Shown: in pieces, positions 42,956 through 52,580 of the stretch | Position numbering within the stretch: the first letter of the stretch is position 1 | How the letters are laid out: every line of letters begins with the position of its first letter | NCBI GenBank assembly: GCA_005768755.1 | Contig: VAFL01000016.1 | Coordinates: 10,448-74,447 of the forward strand | DNA length: 64,000 bases | Reading direction: 5' to 3' | DNA from: Paracoccus denitrificans | GTDB taxonomy: Bacteria > Pseudomonadota > Alphaproteobacteria > Rhodobacterales > Rhodobacteraceae | Program-made: the position numbers and the translations under genes | The notes under the pieces: model-generated | What the model was told of the DNA's origin: nothing | The model's input: the letters and a program-made list of their open reading frames with translations, nothing else | The model's database searches: none

Positions 42956-43523
42956 TTTCAGTCTCCGTTTTTCCGTTTCCGAGCCCGCACCATTGCGGCC
43001 TCGATGGCGATCGACCGGCCGGAGGCGATGGCTGGCGCACCTCGGAACGGGGCTGGACAGCAGAGGCGGAAGTTTCTTGTCCGCGCGAGGAATGGGCGCA
43101 GCCCAAGGGAAGAAAGTTACGCCGTCGCTGTTGCGCCAAAGCCGTCGAAGCGCGTGCGCTGTTCTTCGGCCAGATCAGGCCATTGAAGAGGCCGTTTGGA
43201 GCGGTCGAGACACGGGGGCTTTAACGGAGGCGATGGCGACCGGAAGGCGCGTCAAGGCAGACCGGACCGGCAATTCCGGCGGACTGTCACCTGCTGGTTC
43301 AGGCCTTGCGTATCCGTCCTTCCCGGCCCGCTCAGGGCAAAATGCCCTAACCGGGTTCAGAGTCGGCCCGCGCGTCACATCGCCGACTGTCCTGCGCTTT
43401 GACCGGGGCCGTGTCCGGGCCTCTACCTGATCCGAAACCAACACGCCGATATCGCCCGGAACCTTGTGACGGGGACGGCTGATTTTCTGCCAGCTTCTGA
43501 CCCGCCAACAAGGGCCTGCGGCA
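42956..43523. other. 568-base stretch without a convincing gene
   Basis: High-GC. Overlapping frames exist on both strands but have arginine/proline-rich shadow-like translations and no recognisable domain. A small AGGGCA AAA TGCCCT hairpin lies near 43340. It probably contains the DUF736 promoter and leader. Confidence 0.5.
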
Positions 43524-43964
43524 TCAACCACGCGCGGGGATTCCGTCCGCAGGGTCGGTGGCCGCCATGCCCGCAATGCGCAGAAAGGCGGTGACTCCGA
43601 CAGCGACCGCACCGATCACCGCGAAGATGATCTGCCAGGTCTCGGAGGGCATCGTCTGCCGGATGATCCCAAGCGTGGCGTAGAAACCGGCCATGCCTGC
43701 CGGAGCGACAAAGGCCAGCGCAATCAGCAGCCGCGCCCAGACCGGACGGACCAGCATCAGCAGGGCCTGACCGGCCACCAGCGTCAGGCTTGCGCCGACA
43801 AGCCCGGTGACGATGGCGCCAAACCAGCCCGCGCCCGTGCCATAGGCCCAGATGCCCGCGTTGACGCCAAGAAAGATCGGCAGAGCATAGACGGCAAAGT
43901 TGAACAGCATCCAGCACAAGACGCAGATCGCGGCGATAGAGAAGAGGATTCCAAAAATGATCAT
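43524..43964 (-). CDS. Small integral membrane protein
   Basis: About 146 residues from MIIFGILFSIAAICVLCWML. Four or five membrane helices cover most of the length (for example FGAIVTGLVGASLTLVAGQA and LLIALAFVAPAGMAGFY), with a short polar end. Not assigned to a family by eye. It lies between DUF736 and the ParDE operon and is divergent from the latter. Entry exclusion or envelope function possible; no direct support. Confidence 0.65.
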   Translation of the reverse strand: MIIFGILFSIAAICVLCWMLFNFAVYALPIFLGVNAGIWAYGTGAGWFGAIVTGLVGASLTLVAGQALLMLVRPVWARLLIALAFVAPAGMAGFYATLGIIRQTMPSETWQIIFAVIGAVAVGVTAFLRIAGMAATDPADGIPARG

Positions 43965-44161
43965 GGTGGTGTCACCGTGCAAGGAATGGAACACGCGCGC
44001 CTTCCACCACCACAGGCGCGGGTTTAAGGATAGCAGGCCCCGCGTCTTTGAGCGAGAGGGTGGAATGTTTGTTGGCGGCGAATCAGATGTTGGTGATTGG
44101 ACTCGACATTCAGAGCATCAGAAGTATGCTTATGTATGACGCGCCGCGAAGGAGATATGCC

Positions 44162-44425
44162 ATGGCTTCAGCCGAGCGAATGACCATCACAATGCCCTCC
44201 GATATGGCCGAGGCCCTGCGCCAGACCGTGGCCGGTGGTGAATATGCCTCGACCAGCGAAGTTGTCCGCGAGGCCCTGCGCGAGTGGGCGCGCAATCGCG
44301 ACACCGAACGCCGTGAACTTGAGGCCCTACGGGATGCGATCAAGGCCGGGTTGAACAGCGGCCCGGGCATTCCGGCCGATGAGGTCTTCGCCGAGTTGCG
44401 GGCGCGTTACGCTGACAAGTCCTGA
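44162..44425 (+). CDS. parD: ParD-type antitoxin (ribbon-helix-helix)
   Basis: 87 residues. MTITMPSDMAEALRQTVAGG, EYASTSEVVREALREWARNR is the ParD ribbon-helix-helix; the C-terminal half would wrap the toxin. The ATG at 44162 has GGAG eight bases upstream. Two bases separate it from parE. It neutralises ParE and represses the operon. Helps keep the element in the population. Confidence 0.9.
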   Translation: MASAERMTITMPSDMAEALRQTVAGGEYASTSEVVREALREWARNRDTERRELEALRDAIKAGLNSGPGIPADEVFAELRARYADKS

Positions 44426-44427
44426 GC

Positions 44428-44718
44428 ATGGCGAAGCTGGTTATCCTGCCCGCCGCGCGGGCGGACCTGATCGACATTGGCGACTTCATCGCGCTCGACA
44501 ATCCGCCCCGCGCCGCGTCCTTCGTGGCCGAGATCGAGGCGAAGATCATGGAGATAGGCGAGCGCCCCGGCAGCTTCCAGAAGCGCGACGACCTGCACAA
44601 GGGGCTGCGCCACGCGCGACATGGCCGCTATCTGATCTTCTTCGTTGAAAAAGGTGATGACGTGCAAATTGTGCGGGTGCTTCAGGGCGCGCGGGACTTG
44701 CCGGGTTTGCTGCGATAA
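44428..44718 (+). CDS. parE: ParE-type toxin (RelE/ParE superfamily)
   Basis: 96 residues. Motifs of the ParE fold: LPAARADLIDIGDFIALDNP at the N-terminus, GLRHARHGRYLIFFVEKGDD and VRVLQGARDLPGLL near the end. ParE members poison DNA gyrase. Follows the antitoxin within an operon and ends just before a bidirectional terminator. Confidence 0.9.
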   Translation: MAKLVILPAARADLIDIGDFIALDNPPRAASFVAEIEAKIMEIGERPGSFQKRDDLHKGLRHARHGRYLIFFVEKGDDVQIVRVLQGARDLPGLLR

Positions 44719-44730
44719 TCTGCAAGGCTG

Positions 44731-44752
44731 GGGCGGCGCTCACGCGCCGCCC
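44731..44752. terminator. Bidirectional terminator between parE and DUF2493 gene
   Basis: GGGCGGCGC, four bases, GCGCCGCCC then TTT on the plus strand. The stem overlaps the last codons of the convergent 44740-45666 gene and follows parE by 12 bases. Confidence 0.65.
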
Positions 44753-45666
44753 TTTGCCAGCCGATAGACAGGGATGCCCATCTTGCGGGCCTTGTCAGCC
44801 AGGTTTTCCTGAATGCCGGTGCCGGGGAAGAGGATGACCCCGATCGGCAGCACGTTCAGCATCGCATCGTTGCGCCGGAAGGGCGCGGCCTTGGCGTGTT
44901 TCGTCCAGTCGGGCTTGAAGGCGACCTGCGGCACCTTGCGGTTGTCGGCCCAGGTGGCGGCGATGCGCTCGGCGCCTTTCGGCGACCCGCCATGCAGCAG
45001 CACCATATCCGGGTGTTTGGCGTGGACCTGATCGAGCTTGTTCCAGATTGCACGGTGATCGGTGGTGTCGCCGCCCGAAAAGGCGATCTTCGGCCCGGCG
45101 GGCAGCAGCACCTCATGATCGGCCCGGCGTTTGGCGGCGAGGAAATCGCGGCTGTCGATCATGGCCGAGGTCATCTGGCGATGGTTGACCCGTGAGCCGG
45201 AGCGCGGCGACCAGGGCGTGCCGGTGGTACGCAGATAGATATCGGCAGCCGTGTCGCGGAAGAGTTCCATGCTGTCGCGGCGGGTGATCAGGCTCTGGCC
45301 AATGTCGATCAGGGTTTCCAATTGGACGGATTTGACCTCGCTGCCATCCTGTTCGCGCTGAAGGCGCTTCTGGGCCTGCTCGTTATCGTCCAGCTTGCGG
45401 GCGATCCGCTCGGCGGCACGGTGGAAGCTGTTGACGGTGGACCACAGGATTTCGTCGAGATCGGCATCAAGGCTGGTATCGGCCATGGAGGAGATCAGCG
45501 CGTCGAAGATATCGGCGACGGCGGTCTGGATGGTTTGATCCTCGGGCGCAATCCGGGGATCGGCCTCGCCCTCGGCGGGGCGGTAGCCATAGAGTTCGAG
45601 GGCGTCGGTGACATGGCCGGTCGAGGATGTGCTGTGATCGGGTTCGAAATCGTCATGGGCATACAT
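44740..45666 (-). CDS. DUF2493 family protein
   Basis: 308 residues. The C-terminal 130 (about 175-305) show the DUF2493 Rossmann-like pattern: KIAFSGGDTTDHRAIWNKLD, MVLLHGGSPKGAERIAATWA, GVILFPGTGIQENLADKARK, resembling nucleotide-binding SLOG/DprA-like folds. The N-terminal part is helical. Common in alphaproteobacterial conjugative elements; the SLOG-like fold suggests binding of a nucleotide or DNA ligand, by analogy. Confidence 0.8.
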   Translation of the reverse strand: MYAHDDFEPDHSTSSTGHVTDALELYGYRPAEGEADPRIAPEDQTIQTAVADIFDALISSMADTSLDADLDEILWSTVNSFHRAAERIARKLDDNEQAQKRLQREQDGSEVKSVQLETLIDIGQSLITRRDSMELFRDTAADIYLRTTGTPWSPRSGSRVNHRQMTSAMIDSRDFLAAKRRADHEVLLPAGPKIAFSGGDTTDHRAIWNKLDQVHAKHPDMVLLHGGSPKGAERIAATWADNRKVPQVAFKPDWTKHAKAAPFRRNDAMLNVLPIGVILFPGTGIQENLADKARKMGIPVYRLAKGGA

Positions 45667-45977
45667 GGGAAATGTCCTTCGGCTGGACCGCGACCGTCGC
45701 GGCCTTCATGGCGACGACACGCCCACGGGCGATCCGGCCGGGCAGCCCGAGCCTTTCGCGAGGGCCTTGATGGCAAAGCCAGACTGATTTGATTCGCGCT
45801 GTAAAGGCGGGCCTGCCCGCCGACGGAAATCAGTCGGGCGCCGCCATTGCCGGGCCGGAGCGCTTGTGGGCCGCTCGCCCCCTGAGAAGGCCAAGGCGCG
45901 GTCCCCTGCCGATGGATTTGCAACCCTTTGCGCATGGCGAGGCCGATGCCCTGATCACATTCTCCGTCCCGGCCCTG
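45667..45977. other. 311-base gap without a supported gene
   Basis: GC-rich spacer between the DUF2493 and Toprim genes. Only shadow-like frames are present. It presumably holds the promoter of the DUF2493 gene; no clear hairpin or repeat was found. Confidence 0.5.
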
Positions 45978-47009
45978 TCACGAGGCCATAAAACGGCTGA
46001 CATCCTCGGGGACGATCTGCACCCGGATCTGCGCCCGCAGCGCCTCCAGACCGCAGGCGCTGAGATCGTCGTTGAAATCTCCCATCATGGGCGAGAGCGT
46101 GATGGCGTCGATCCCGACCTCGTGCGCCCGGTCCATCAGGCTATCGCGTGCGCTGTCACCTGCCGGATCGTTGTCGCGGACGATATAGAGCTTGCGCAAA
46201 TGCGGTGGGAACAGGATGGCGGCGAGATGTCCGGCCGAGAGTGCGGAGACCATCGGCATCGTCGGCAGAGCCTGTTGCAGCGACAGGATGGTTTCGATGC
46301 CTTCCCCCGCCGCCAGTACATCCTGTGCATCACCGAAACGAACCGCATGTCCGAGCAGGTCACCCATTGCCTTCCTCGGCGGATCGACAGCTGCCTTGCC
46401 GGAACCGTCCGGGGCCAGCCATGTGCGGTGTGCGCCAGTAATCCTGCCACCCGTGTCGCTGACGGCGGCGATCATGGCGGGCCATATCTCGGTGAGACCG
46501 TCACCCTCGGGACGCCAATAGCAGTTCCGATGAAAGCGCAGATTTTCGGTTTGGCGTAAATCCGTAATGCCGCGATTCCGTAGATACGTCTCTGCGATGC
46601 TGCCAATCAGCGGTTGCGTCATGCGCCAGAGACGGCGTGCTGCCTCGGATGATCCCGATGGTGCTGGCGTTTGGGACGGACTGGATGGCGGCTGCGGTTC
46701 AGGATGCGGCAGGCTGAGGAAGCGCCGGGCCTCTTCGGCAACGTCTGCGAAGTCGATCAGGCCGAGCGAGTCCCGGATCACGTCCAGTAGATCGCCATAT
46801 TCACCCGTGGCCGAGTCCTGCCATTTACCGGCAATGCCTTTCGCGCTGTCGTGCAGCCGGACGAACATGGAACGGCCAGCGGTGTTTCGGACATCGCCGA
46901 CCTGCCAGTAATTGCCCTGTTTGCGCCCATTGGAGAGATAATGACGGCACACCTCCTCGGCCTGTCGGCCAAGACGCTGCGCCAGTTCGGAAGCGTTGAG
47001 ACGCGCCAT
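45978..47009 (-). CDS. Toprim-domain (primase-like) protein
   Basis: 343 residues. The N-terminus resembles the CHC2-less primase-like DUF7146 arrangement; the Toprim domain lies at about 225-325, with LAAGEGIETILSLQQALPTM (catalytic Glu) and KLYIVRDNDPAGDSARDSLM (DxD). Such proteins help start DNA synthesis on the transferred strand. The start shares a base with the stop of the giant helicase gene (TAATG), so the two are coupled. Confidence 0.85.
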   Translation of the reverse strand: MARLNASELAQRLGRQAEEVCRHYLSNGRKQGNYWQVGDVRNTAGRSMFVRLHDSAKGIAGKWQDSATGEYGDLLDVIRDSLGLIDFADVAEEARRFLSLPHPEPQPPSSPSQTPAPSGSSEAARRLWRMTQPLIGSIAETYLRNRGITDLRQTENLRFHRNCYWRPEGDGLTEIWPAMIAAVSDTGGRITGAHRTWLAPDGSGKAAVDPPRKAMGDLLGHAVRFGDAQDVLAAGEGIETILSLQQALPTMPMVSALSAGHLAAILFPPHLRKLYIVRDNDPAGDSARDSLMDRAHEVGIDAITLSPMMGDFNDDLSACGLEALRAQIRVQIVPEDVSRFMAS

Positions 47010-50000
47010 TATGCGGCCTCCCGCTCACCAATGCGTTCGACCGGGAAGCGGTCGAGGAGTTTGCCGATGATCTCCGGTCCAGTTGCGTCAACGGGCACAA
47101 AGAAGCGCAGTTTCCACGAGATGATCTCGCTGAAGAAGCCATAGGCCCTGAACCGCTCGCGCATCGCGTCGGTGAAGCCACATAGTTCGATCCGGTTCGC
47201 GCCCATAACGCGGACGCGGCGCAGTTGCAGCCCTTCGGCGAGATCGAGGATCGTGCGGCCTTCCAGCAAAGCGGCATAAGCGGCATCGGGCGTGATGCTG
47301 CTGCTGACACCGCTGGTTGAAGCATTTGCAGCCCATGCGGGCGAGACCCGGCGACCGATAATCCGCTCGCCCTCATCGGTCTGGAGCCGATAGACGCGGG
47401 CGAAATCCTGCGGCAGGCGTTTCCAGATCGGCAGCAAAAGGCCCGTCACCATCTGCAAAACGCTGTCCGTGAACTCCGGCACCTCGGACAATTCCGCCTC
47501 CCAGGCTGTAACGAACGTGGCATGGTCAGCTTCAGCCCAATTGGTTTCCCCCATTGCCCGCACCGGGATATTCATCGCCTCCATGGGCCGGATCAGCCGC
47601 ACGCGCCGTTCGATCTCACCATCGTCCAGCATGATGCTGGTGGTCGGGATCTGCACGGCGGCGCGACCGGATCGCTCGTTGATGAGCAGCCTCGCGCGCG
47701 GATCGTCCAGTTCCGCCAGTGCCGCATCAAGCGTGACCGGCTGATTGCGCTTGCGTTCTGTCAGGGTCAGCAGCCGCGTTTCCGCGCCGGTGCCGGGATG
47801 GGTATGGATCACCTGCCGCTCGGTGACGATGAAGCTTTCGGCGCGCAACGTCTCCAACCCAATGTCATAGGTACCCGAGGCCATCGCCCCGTCGATCCGC
47901 GCTTGCAGAAGCTGTTCGAAGGCTGAGAACAGGATGCCCTGCAACTCGATGGTCAGGGCAAGCAGGCGGTTGAGGAAGGTGGTGATCGGCGGCAGATCGT
48001 CCTTGATGCCATTACTGTCCATCAGCTTCAGACCGGTGGCGGATTCAAACCGCTCCAGCGAGCATCCTTCGACCTTGCCGCGCACAATGAGAAGATAGAG
48101 CTGTCGCAGCGCGTCACGGGCATAGGGACTTTCCAGATTGTCCTCAGGGCGGAAGAGGCCCTGACCGCCGGTCTGTCGCTGACCGCGTGTGATTGCCCCC
48201 AACGTATCGAGGCGGCGGGCAATGGTCGAAAGGAACCGCTTCTCGGCCTTCACATCCGTGGCGATAGGGCGGAAGAGCGGCGGTTGCGCCTGATTGGTCC
48301 GGTTGGTCCGCCCTAGCCCCTGAATGGCGGCATCGGCCTTCCAGCCTGGTTCCAGCAGATAATGCACCCGCAGCCGCTGGTTCCGCACCGTGAGGTCTGC
48401 ATGGTAGCTTCGGCCTGTGCCACCGGCATCCGAGAAGATCAGAATGCGCTTGGCGTCATCCATGAAGGCCGAGGTCTCGGCCAGGTTGGCCGACGGTGCC
48501 CGGCTCTCGACTGCGAGGCGCGCCGCCGAACCTTCGCCCTTGCGGACGATGCGGCGCGAACGGCCCGTCACCTCGGCCACCATATCGGTGCCGAAACGCT
48601 GTACGATCTGGTCGAGCGCGCCGGGAACAGGCGGCAGGCTGGCAAGCTGCTCGATCATCTCGTCACGCCGGGCGACAGCTTCACGACTCTCGACCGGCTG
48701 GCCATCCCGGAACACGGGACGCGAGGAGAGATTGCCCTCGCCATCGGTGAAGGGTTCGTAAAGCTGGACGGGGAAGGAATGCTGCAAATACGAGCCGACA
48801 TATTCCCTCGGCGTGACATCGACGGAGATGTCGTTCCATTCCTCGGTGGGGATTTCCGCCAGCCGCCGTTCCATCAGCGCCTCGCCGGTCGAGACGATCT
48901 GAATGACGGCAGCATGGCCCGCTTCCAGATCGGCCTCGATGGACCCGATCAGGGTCGGCGTCTTCATCGAGGTCAGCAGATGGCCGAAGAAACGCTGCTT
49001 GGTGGATTCAAACGCCGAGCGGCCGGCAGACTTCGCCTGCCGGTTCAGCGTGCCTCCGCTGCCGGTGATATTGGCGGCCTGCATCGCCGCGTCCAGATTC
49101 CCATGAATCACCGAAAACGCAGTGGCATAGGCATCATAGATGCGGCGCTGTTCCCCCGTGAACCGGTGTTCGACGAGTTCATATTCAACGCCATCATAGG
49201 AGAGCGAACGGGCGGTATAGAGGCCAAGCGACTGCAGATCGCGGGCCAGCACCTCCAACGCCGCCACACCGCCAGCCTCGATCGCCTCGACGAATTCGGC
49301 GCGGGTCTGAAACGGAAAGTCCTCGCCGCCCCAGAGGCCGAGCCGCTGCGCATAGGCGAGATTGTGCACCGTGGTGGCGCCGGTCGCCGAGACATAGACC
49401 ACGCGGGCATCCGGCAGCGCATGCTGCAGCCGCAGGCCCGCACGCCCCTGCTGGCTGGCGGCGACATCGCCGCGGTCTCCCTTGCCGCCCCCGGCATTCT
49501 GCATGGCATGGCTTTCGTCGAAAATGATGACCCCATCGAAGTCGGCCCCCAACCAATCGACGATCTGGCGCACACGCGAAACCTTTTCGCCGCTCGCGTC
49601 GGAGCGCAGCGTGGCATAGGTTGTAAACAGGATGCATTCCGACAGCGTGATCGGCTTGCCCTGCGGGAAGCGCGAGAGCGGCGTGACCAGCAGGCGCTCC
49701 ATGCCGAGGGCCGACCAGTCGCGCTGCGCGTCCTCGATCAGCTTGTCGGATTTGGAGATCCAAACCGCCTTGCGTCGCCCGCGCAGCCAGTTGTCGAGGA
49801 TGATCCCCGCCGATTGCCGACCTTTGCCCGCGCCGGTGCCGTCGCCCAACATGAAGCCGCGCCGGAAGCGGACGGCGCCAGCATCCTCGGGAGCAGCGCT
49901 CACGGTGTCGAAGGTTTCGTCCACGGTCCAGGTACCGGCGAGATGTTCGGCATGGGCTTGGCCTGCATAAATCACCGTCTCAAGCTGGGCATCCGATAGG

Positions 50001-51328
50001 CGCTCGCGAATGTCGGCGGGCAGCATCGGCCAGTAAGAGGGCTTGGGCGGCGCGACCGAGGCCATGGCGGCCGATTGCACCAGCTTGGTCGGATGCGGCG
50101 CAGTGCCGGGGATGCGCAGGGATTGCAGCGCATATTCTTCATAAATGGCGTCGGACAGGCGCGCGCCTTCCGGTGGCACCCAGTCGACGGTCTCATAGGC
50201 CAGTTCCACCCCCTCGGGATCATCGGCCGGAGGCGCGACCGGCCCGGCCGCTGCGCCGCGGGCAAGATAGCCTCGTACTGACTTCGGTGCGGCGGTCGGA
50301 GCAGAAGCCGCCACTTTCGACAGCGTGACCGGCAGGCGCGGTGGAACCTGCGCCTCGATCCAGCCGATCAGCGTAGCGATATCAGGCGCGATCCCCGGCG
50401 AGACCGGGAAGACGGACGGATCATCGGCGGGTTGCTTGTCGATCACCGTCAACCTTGTATCGAAGGTGGTGCCGTGCTTCGCATAGACCGCACCGTCGAT
50501 GGCGGCGGTGAAGACCACGCGGCCACGGGCCTGCACGCGGATGAAGGCATCGTGCCAGGCCGAGGCCTCGGGGTTGAAATTCGCCCCGGTTATCGTGACC
50601 AGCCGCCCACCCGGCGCAAGGCGGGCCAGCGCCGAGGCGACATGCCGGTAGGCTGCATCCGCCACACGCCCGCTGAAATTCGCCATGACCGAGAATGGCG
50701 GGTTCATCAGCACGACGGACGGCACGGCATCTGGGGTCAGATGATCGTCGATTTGGGCAGCATCGAACCTGGTAACAGAAAGAGCCGGAAAGAGGGACGA
50801 GAGAAGATCGGAGCGGGTTTCGGCCAGTTCATTGAGGATCAACGGCGCGCCAGAAATCTGTGCGAGGATCGCCATCAGGCCGGTGCCCGCCGACGGCTCC
50901 AGCACCATGTCCTCGGGCGTGATCGCCGCAGCGGTCAGCGCGGCGAGACCAAGCGGCAGTGGGGTGCTGAATTGCTGGAAGCTCTGGCTTTCCTCGGAAC
51001 GCCGGGTCTGCGTAGGCAGCAGCCCCGCGATCTTTGCCAGCACGGAAATCCGTGCAGCCGGAGACACTGCTTTACGGAAAAGCGCCTTTCCGTATTTGCG
51101 CAGGAAGAGAACGGTCGCGACTTCGCACGCCTCATAGGCCAGCTTCCAGTCCCAGACGCCGGTAGCGTCGGATGCACCAAAGGCCGTTTCCATCGCATCG
51201 CGCAAAGCAGCGGCATCAATGCGCTGGCCACGTTCAAGATAGGGAAGGATGAGACTGGCCGCAGCCAGGATTGCGGGCGCAGTCGCCAGCGGCGCGACCT
51301 GATCGGTCGCGGGGGACGAAATGTTCAT
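47009..51328 (-). CDS. Methylase-strawberry notch helicase fusion
   Basis: 1439 residues. The N-terminal domain carries methyltransferase motifs: QFSTPLPLG (about 120-128), VLEPSAGTGLM motif I (about 142-152) and VVLMNPPFSV (about 206-214), as in N6-adenine enzymes. The second part is a strawberry-notch superfamily 2 helicase: Walker A LGDGTGAGKGRQ (494-505), DESH (604-607), and a C-terminal helicase lobe with GLGRTNRTNQAQPPLF. Typical of large plasmid/ICE proteins of this family. Probably protects or processes incoming DNA; biochemical role unproven. Confidence 0.88.
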   Translation of the reverse strand: MNISSPATDQVAPLATAPAILAAASLILPYLERGQRIDAAALRDAMETAFGASDATGVWDWKLAYEACEVATVLFLRKYGKALFRKAVSPAARISVLAKIAGLLPTQTRRSEESQSFQQFSTPLPLGLAALTAAAITPEDMVLEPSAGTGLMAILAQISGAPLILNELAETRSDLLSSLFPALSVTRFDAAQIDDHLTPDAVPSVVLMNPPFSVMANFSGRVADAAYRHVASALARLAPGGRLVTITGANFNPEASAWHDAFIRVQARGRVVFTAAIDGAVYAKHGTTFDTRLTVIDKQPADDPSVFPVSPGIAPDIATLIGWIEAQVPPRLPVTLSKVAASAPTAAPKSVRGYLARGAAAGPVAPPADDPEGVELAYETVDWVPPEGARLSDAIYEEYALQSLRIPGTAPHPTKLVQSAAMASVAPPKPSYWPMLPADIRERLSDAQLETVIYAGQAHAEHLAGTWTVDETFDTVSAAPEDAGAVRFRRGFMLGDGTGAGKGRQSAGIILDNWLRGRRKAVWISKSDKLIEDAQRDWSALGMERLLVTPLSRFPQGKPITLSECILFTTYATLRSDASGEKVSRVRQIVDWLGADFDGVIIFDESHAMQNAGGGKGDRGDVAASQQGRAGLRLQHALPDARVVYVSATGATTVHNLAYAQRLGLWGGEDFPFQTRAEFVEAIEAGGVAALEVLARDLQSLGLYTARSLSYDGVEYELVEHRFTGEQRRIYDAYATAFSVIHGNLDAAMQAANITGSGGTLNRQAKSAGRSAFESTKQRFFGHLLTSMKTPTLIGSIEADLEAGHAAVIQIVSTGEALMERRLAEIPTEEWNDISVDVTPREYVGSYLQHSFPVQLYEPFTDGEGNLSSRPVFRDGQPVESREAVARRDEMIEQLASLPPVPGALDQIVQRFGTDMVAEVTGRSRRIVRKGEGSAARLAVESRAPSANLAETSAFMDDAKRILIFSDAGGTGRSYHADLTVRNQRLRVHYLLEPGWKADAAIQGLGRTNRTNQAQPPLFRPIATDVKAEKRFLSTIARRLDTLGAITRGQRQTGGQGLFRPEDNLESPYARDALRQLYLLIVRGKVEGCSLERFESATGLKLMDSNGIKDDLPPITTFLNRLLALTIELQGILFSAFEQLLQARIDGAMASGTYDIGLETLRAESFIVTERQVIHTHPGTGAETRLLTLTERKRNQPVTLDAALAELDDPRARLLINERSGRAAVQIPTTSIMLDDGEIERRVRLIRPMEAMNIPVRAMGETNWAEADHATFVTAWEAELSEVPEFTDSVLQMVTGLLLPIWKRLPQDFARVYRLQTDEGERIIGRRVSPAWAANASTSGVSSSITPDAAYAALLEGRTILDLAEGLQLRRVRVMGANRIELCGFTDAMRERFRAYGFFSEIISWKLRFFVPVDATGPEIIGKLLDRFPVERIGEREAA

Positions 51329-51440
51329 GTCGGAAAACCTCGGAAGAGCGGGAAGGGCAAGCCCGGGCAGCGCTCTCTCTCGACCGCCTGGACTTAACCC
51401 CTCCCGGACCGCCTCTGACTCTCAAAGCACAGCATGAAAA

Positions 51441-51469
51441 AAGCGCCCCGACCGGACGGTGGGGCGCTT
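51441..51469 (-). terminator. Intrinsic terminator upstream of the helicase gene
   Basis: AAGCGCCCC and GGGGCGCTT form a 9-bp stem with an ACCG/CGGT inner dyad. The minus strand continues into TTTT. It lies 18 bases after the stop of the 51488-52132 gene and isolates the helicase-Toprim operon from the block above it. Confidence 0.75.
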
Positions 51470-51487
51470 GTCAGTGTCTTCTCAGGA

Positions 51488-52132
51488 TCATCCGAAGCGG
51501 CGGCCTGCCTCGGTAAAGGTGTATTCATTGGCAGCGATGGTTTCATCAACCGCCTCGTCCGAGGTCAGATAGTCATATTCGCGCTCAAGCTGGCGGTAGA
51601 GCCAGCGGGCCAGATCACGCAGCGCCTCGATGACCGATTCCTCGGCATCCTCGGTCATATCCTGATATGCTGGACTGTCTCTCTCAACCGAAATCGCCAT
51701 GCAGTATTCGTGGTAATAGTGACCGCGATGACTGACATCGGCGCGAAGCTGATAGAAATTGCGCCTCTGGATCGCCTGAAGGGCATCGGCGATCCGTTGC
51801 AGTTCGGTGTCCTGCGGCGCATATTCCCTGATCCCGCGCACCCCGGCCTTTCGATAGGAATACCGGGTTTCAAAACACGCCCCATCCCCTTGCGACCAGA
51901 AGCCGGTAAACCAGATGCAGGGGTCCTGACGCATGCCGCCGCCCATGAGGCGAACGGGTCGGGTCTTGAGATCAAGGCCAAGGATTTCCGCGATGCGTTG
52001 GAAATCTTCATAGACGGCATCAAACCAGTCATAATCAAACCCGCCTTCGCGATACCAGGCGCGAGCCGCATCCTTTGCCGCGTCGGACAGTTCATCAAGG
52101 CGGTAGACTGTCGTTTCGATGACCTCACTCAT
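51488..52132 (-). CDS. Antitoxin-of-stability-system-like protein
   Basis: 214 residues from MSEVIETTVYRLDELSDAAK. The N-terminal 40 match the short domain called 'antitoxin of toxin-antitoxin stability system'; the middle (DYDWFDAVYEDFQRIAEILG, DPCIWFTGFWSQGDGACFET) is conserved in phage and plasmid proteins of unknown function. No toxin partner adjoins. Overlaps the preceding gene by eight bases. Confidence 0.65.
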   Translation of the reverse strand: MSEVIETTVYRLDELSDAAKDAARAWYREGGFDYDWFDAVYEDFQRIAEILGLDLKTRPVRLMGGGMRQDPCIWFTGFWSQGDGACFETRYSYRKAGVRGIREYAPQDTELQRIADALQAIQRRNFYQLRADVSHRGHYYHEYCMAISVERDSPAYQDMTEDAEESVIEALRDLARWLYRQLEREYDYLTSDEAVDETIAANEYTFTEAGRRFG

Positions 52133-52541
52133 AAGGATCGCCTCCGGCCAGCACGGTGGCAAGCCAGCCATCGGTGTAGATCCAGTCCACCGTCTCGCCG
52201 GTGGCCAGATCGAAAACATGGGCGCCGCCGCCGAACCCGTCGATTCTCGGGCGAGAACAGGTGCAAGCATATTGCATCCCCCATAATCCGGTCAGGCCGA
52301 ATTCGGCGGCGCAGCGTTTGACGAACCGGATGACATGCTCGGGATCGCCACTGCCATCGTCGCGCATCCAGAGCTGCGTGCCGCCAGGCTCGGGCTGGAT
52401 CGACAGCAGAAAGCCGTCCGAGGGCGGGTCTTCGGCGGCGTTTTCATCCGCCAGTGCATTGTAAAGTTCCAGCGCGCGGGCAGCGTGTTCGGGCGTGCCC
52501 ACGTCCAGCAGGCAGGAGAAATGGGTGAAGTAATCGGCCAT
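52125..52541 (-). CDS. Conserved hypothetical protein
   Basis: 138 residues from MADYFTHFSCLLDVGTPEHA; GGAGG six bases before ATG 52541 fixes the start. HFSCLLDVGTPEHAARALEL and ARLEL-type repeats resemble a protein common in these elements; TRP- and Asp-rich middle (GLWGMQYACTCSRPRIDGFG). Probably a small cytosolic protein. Function unknown. Confidence 0.65.
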   Translation of the reverse strand: MADYFTHFSCLLDVGTPEHAARALELYNALADENAAEDPPSDGFLLSIQPEPGGTQLWMRDDGSGDPEHVIRFVKRCAAEFGLTGLWGMQYACTCSRPRIDGFGGGAHVFDLATGETVDWIYTDGWLATVLAGGDPYE

Positions 52542-52580
52542 GGCGGCCTCCATGTAAGGCGAAGCGAGAGAAGAAAGGGG

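Noticed and set aside
42956..43523. Gene on either strand in this gap (for example 42897-43430 plus, 43175-43612 minus)
   Set aside because: Composition is Arg/Pro/Ser-rich, starts lack Shine-Dalgarno sequences and frames overlap each other.
48362..49999. 545-residue plus-strand frame opposite the helicase
   Set aside because: Antisense of conserved helicase motifs; no recognisable domain.
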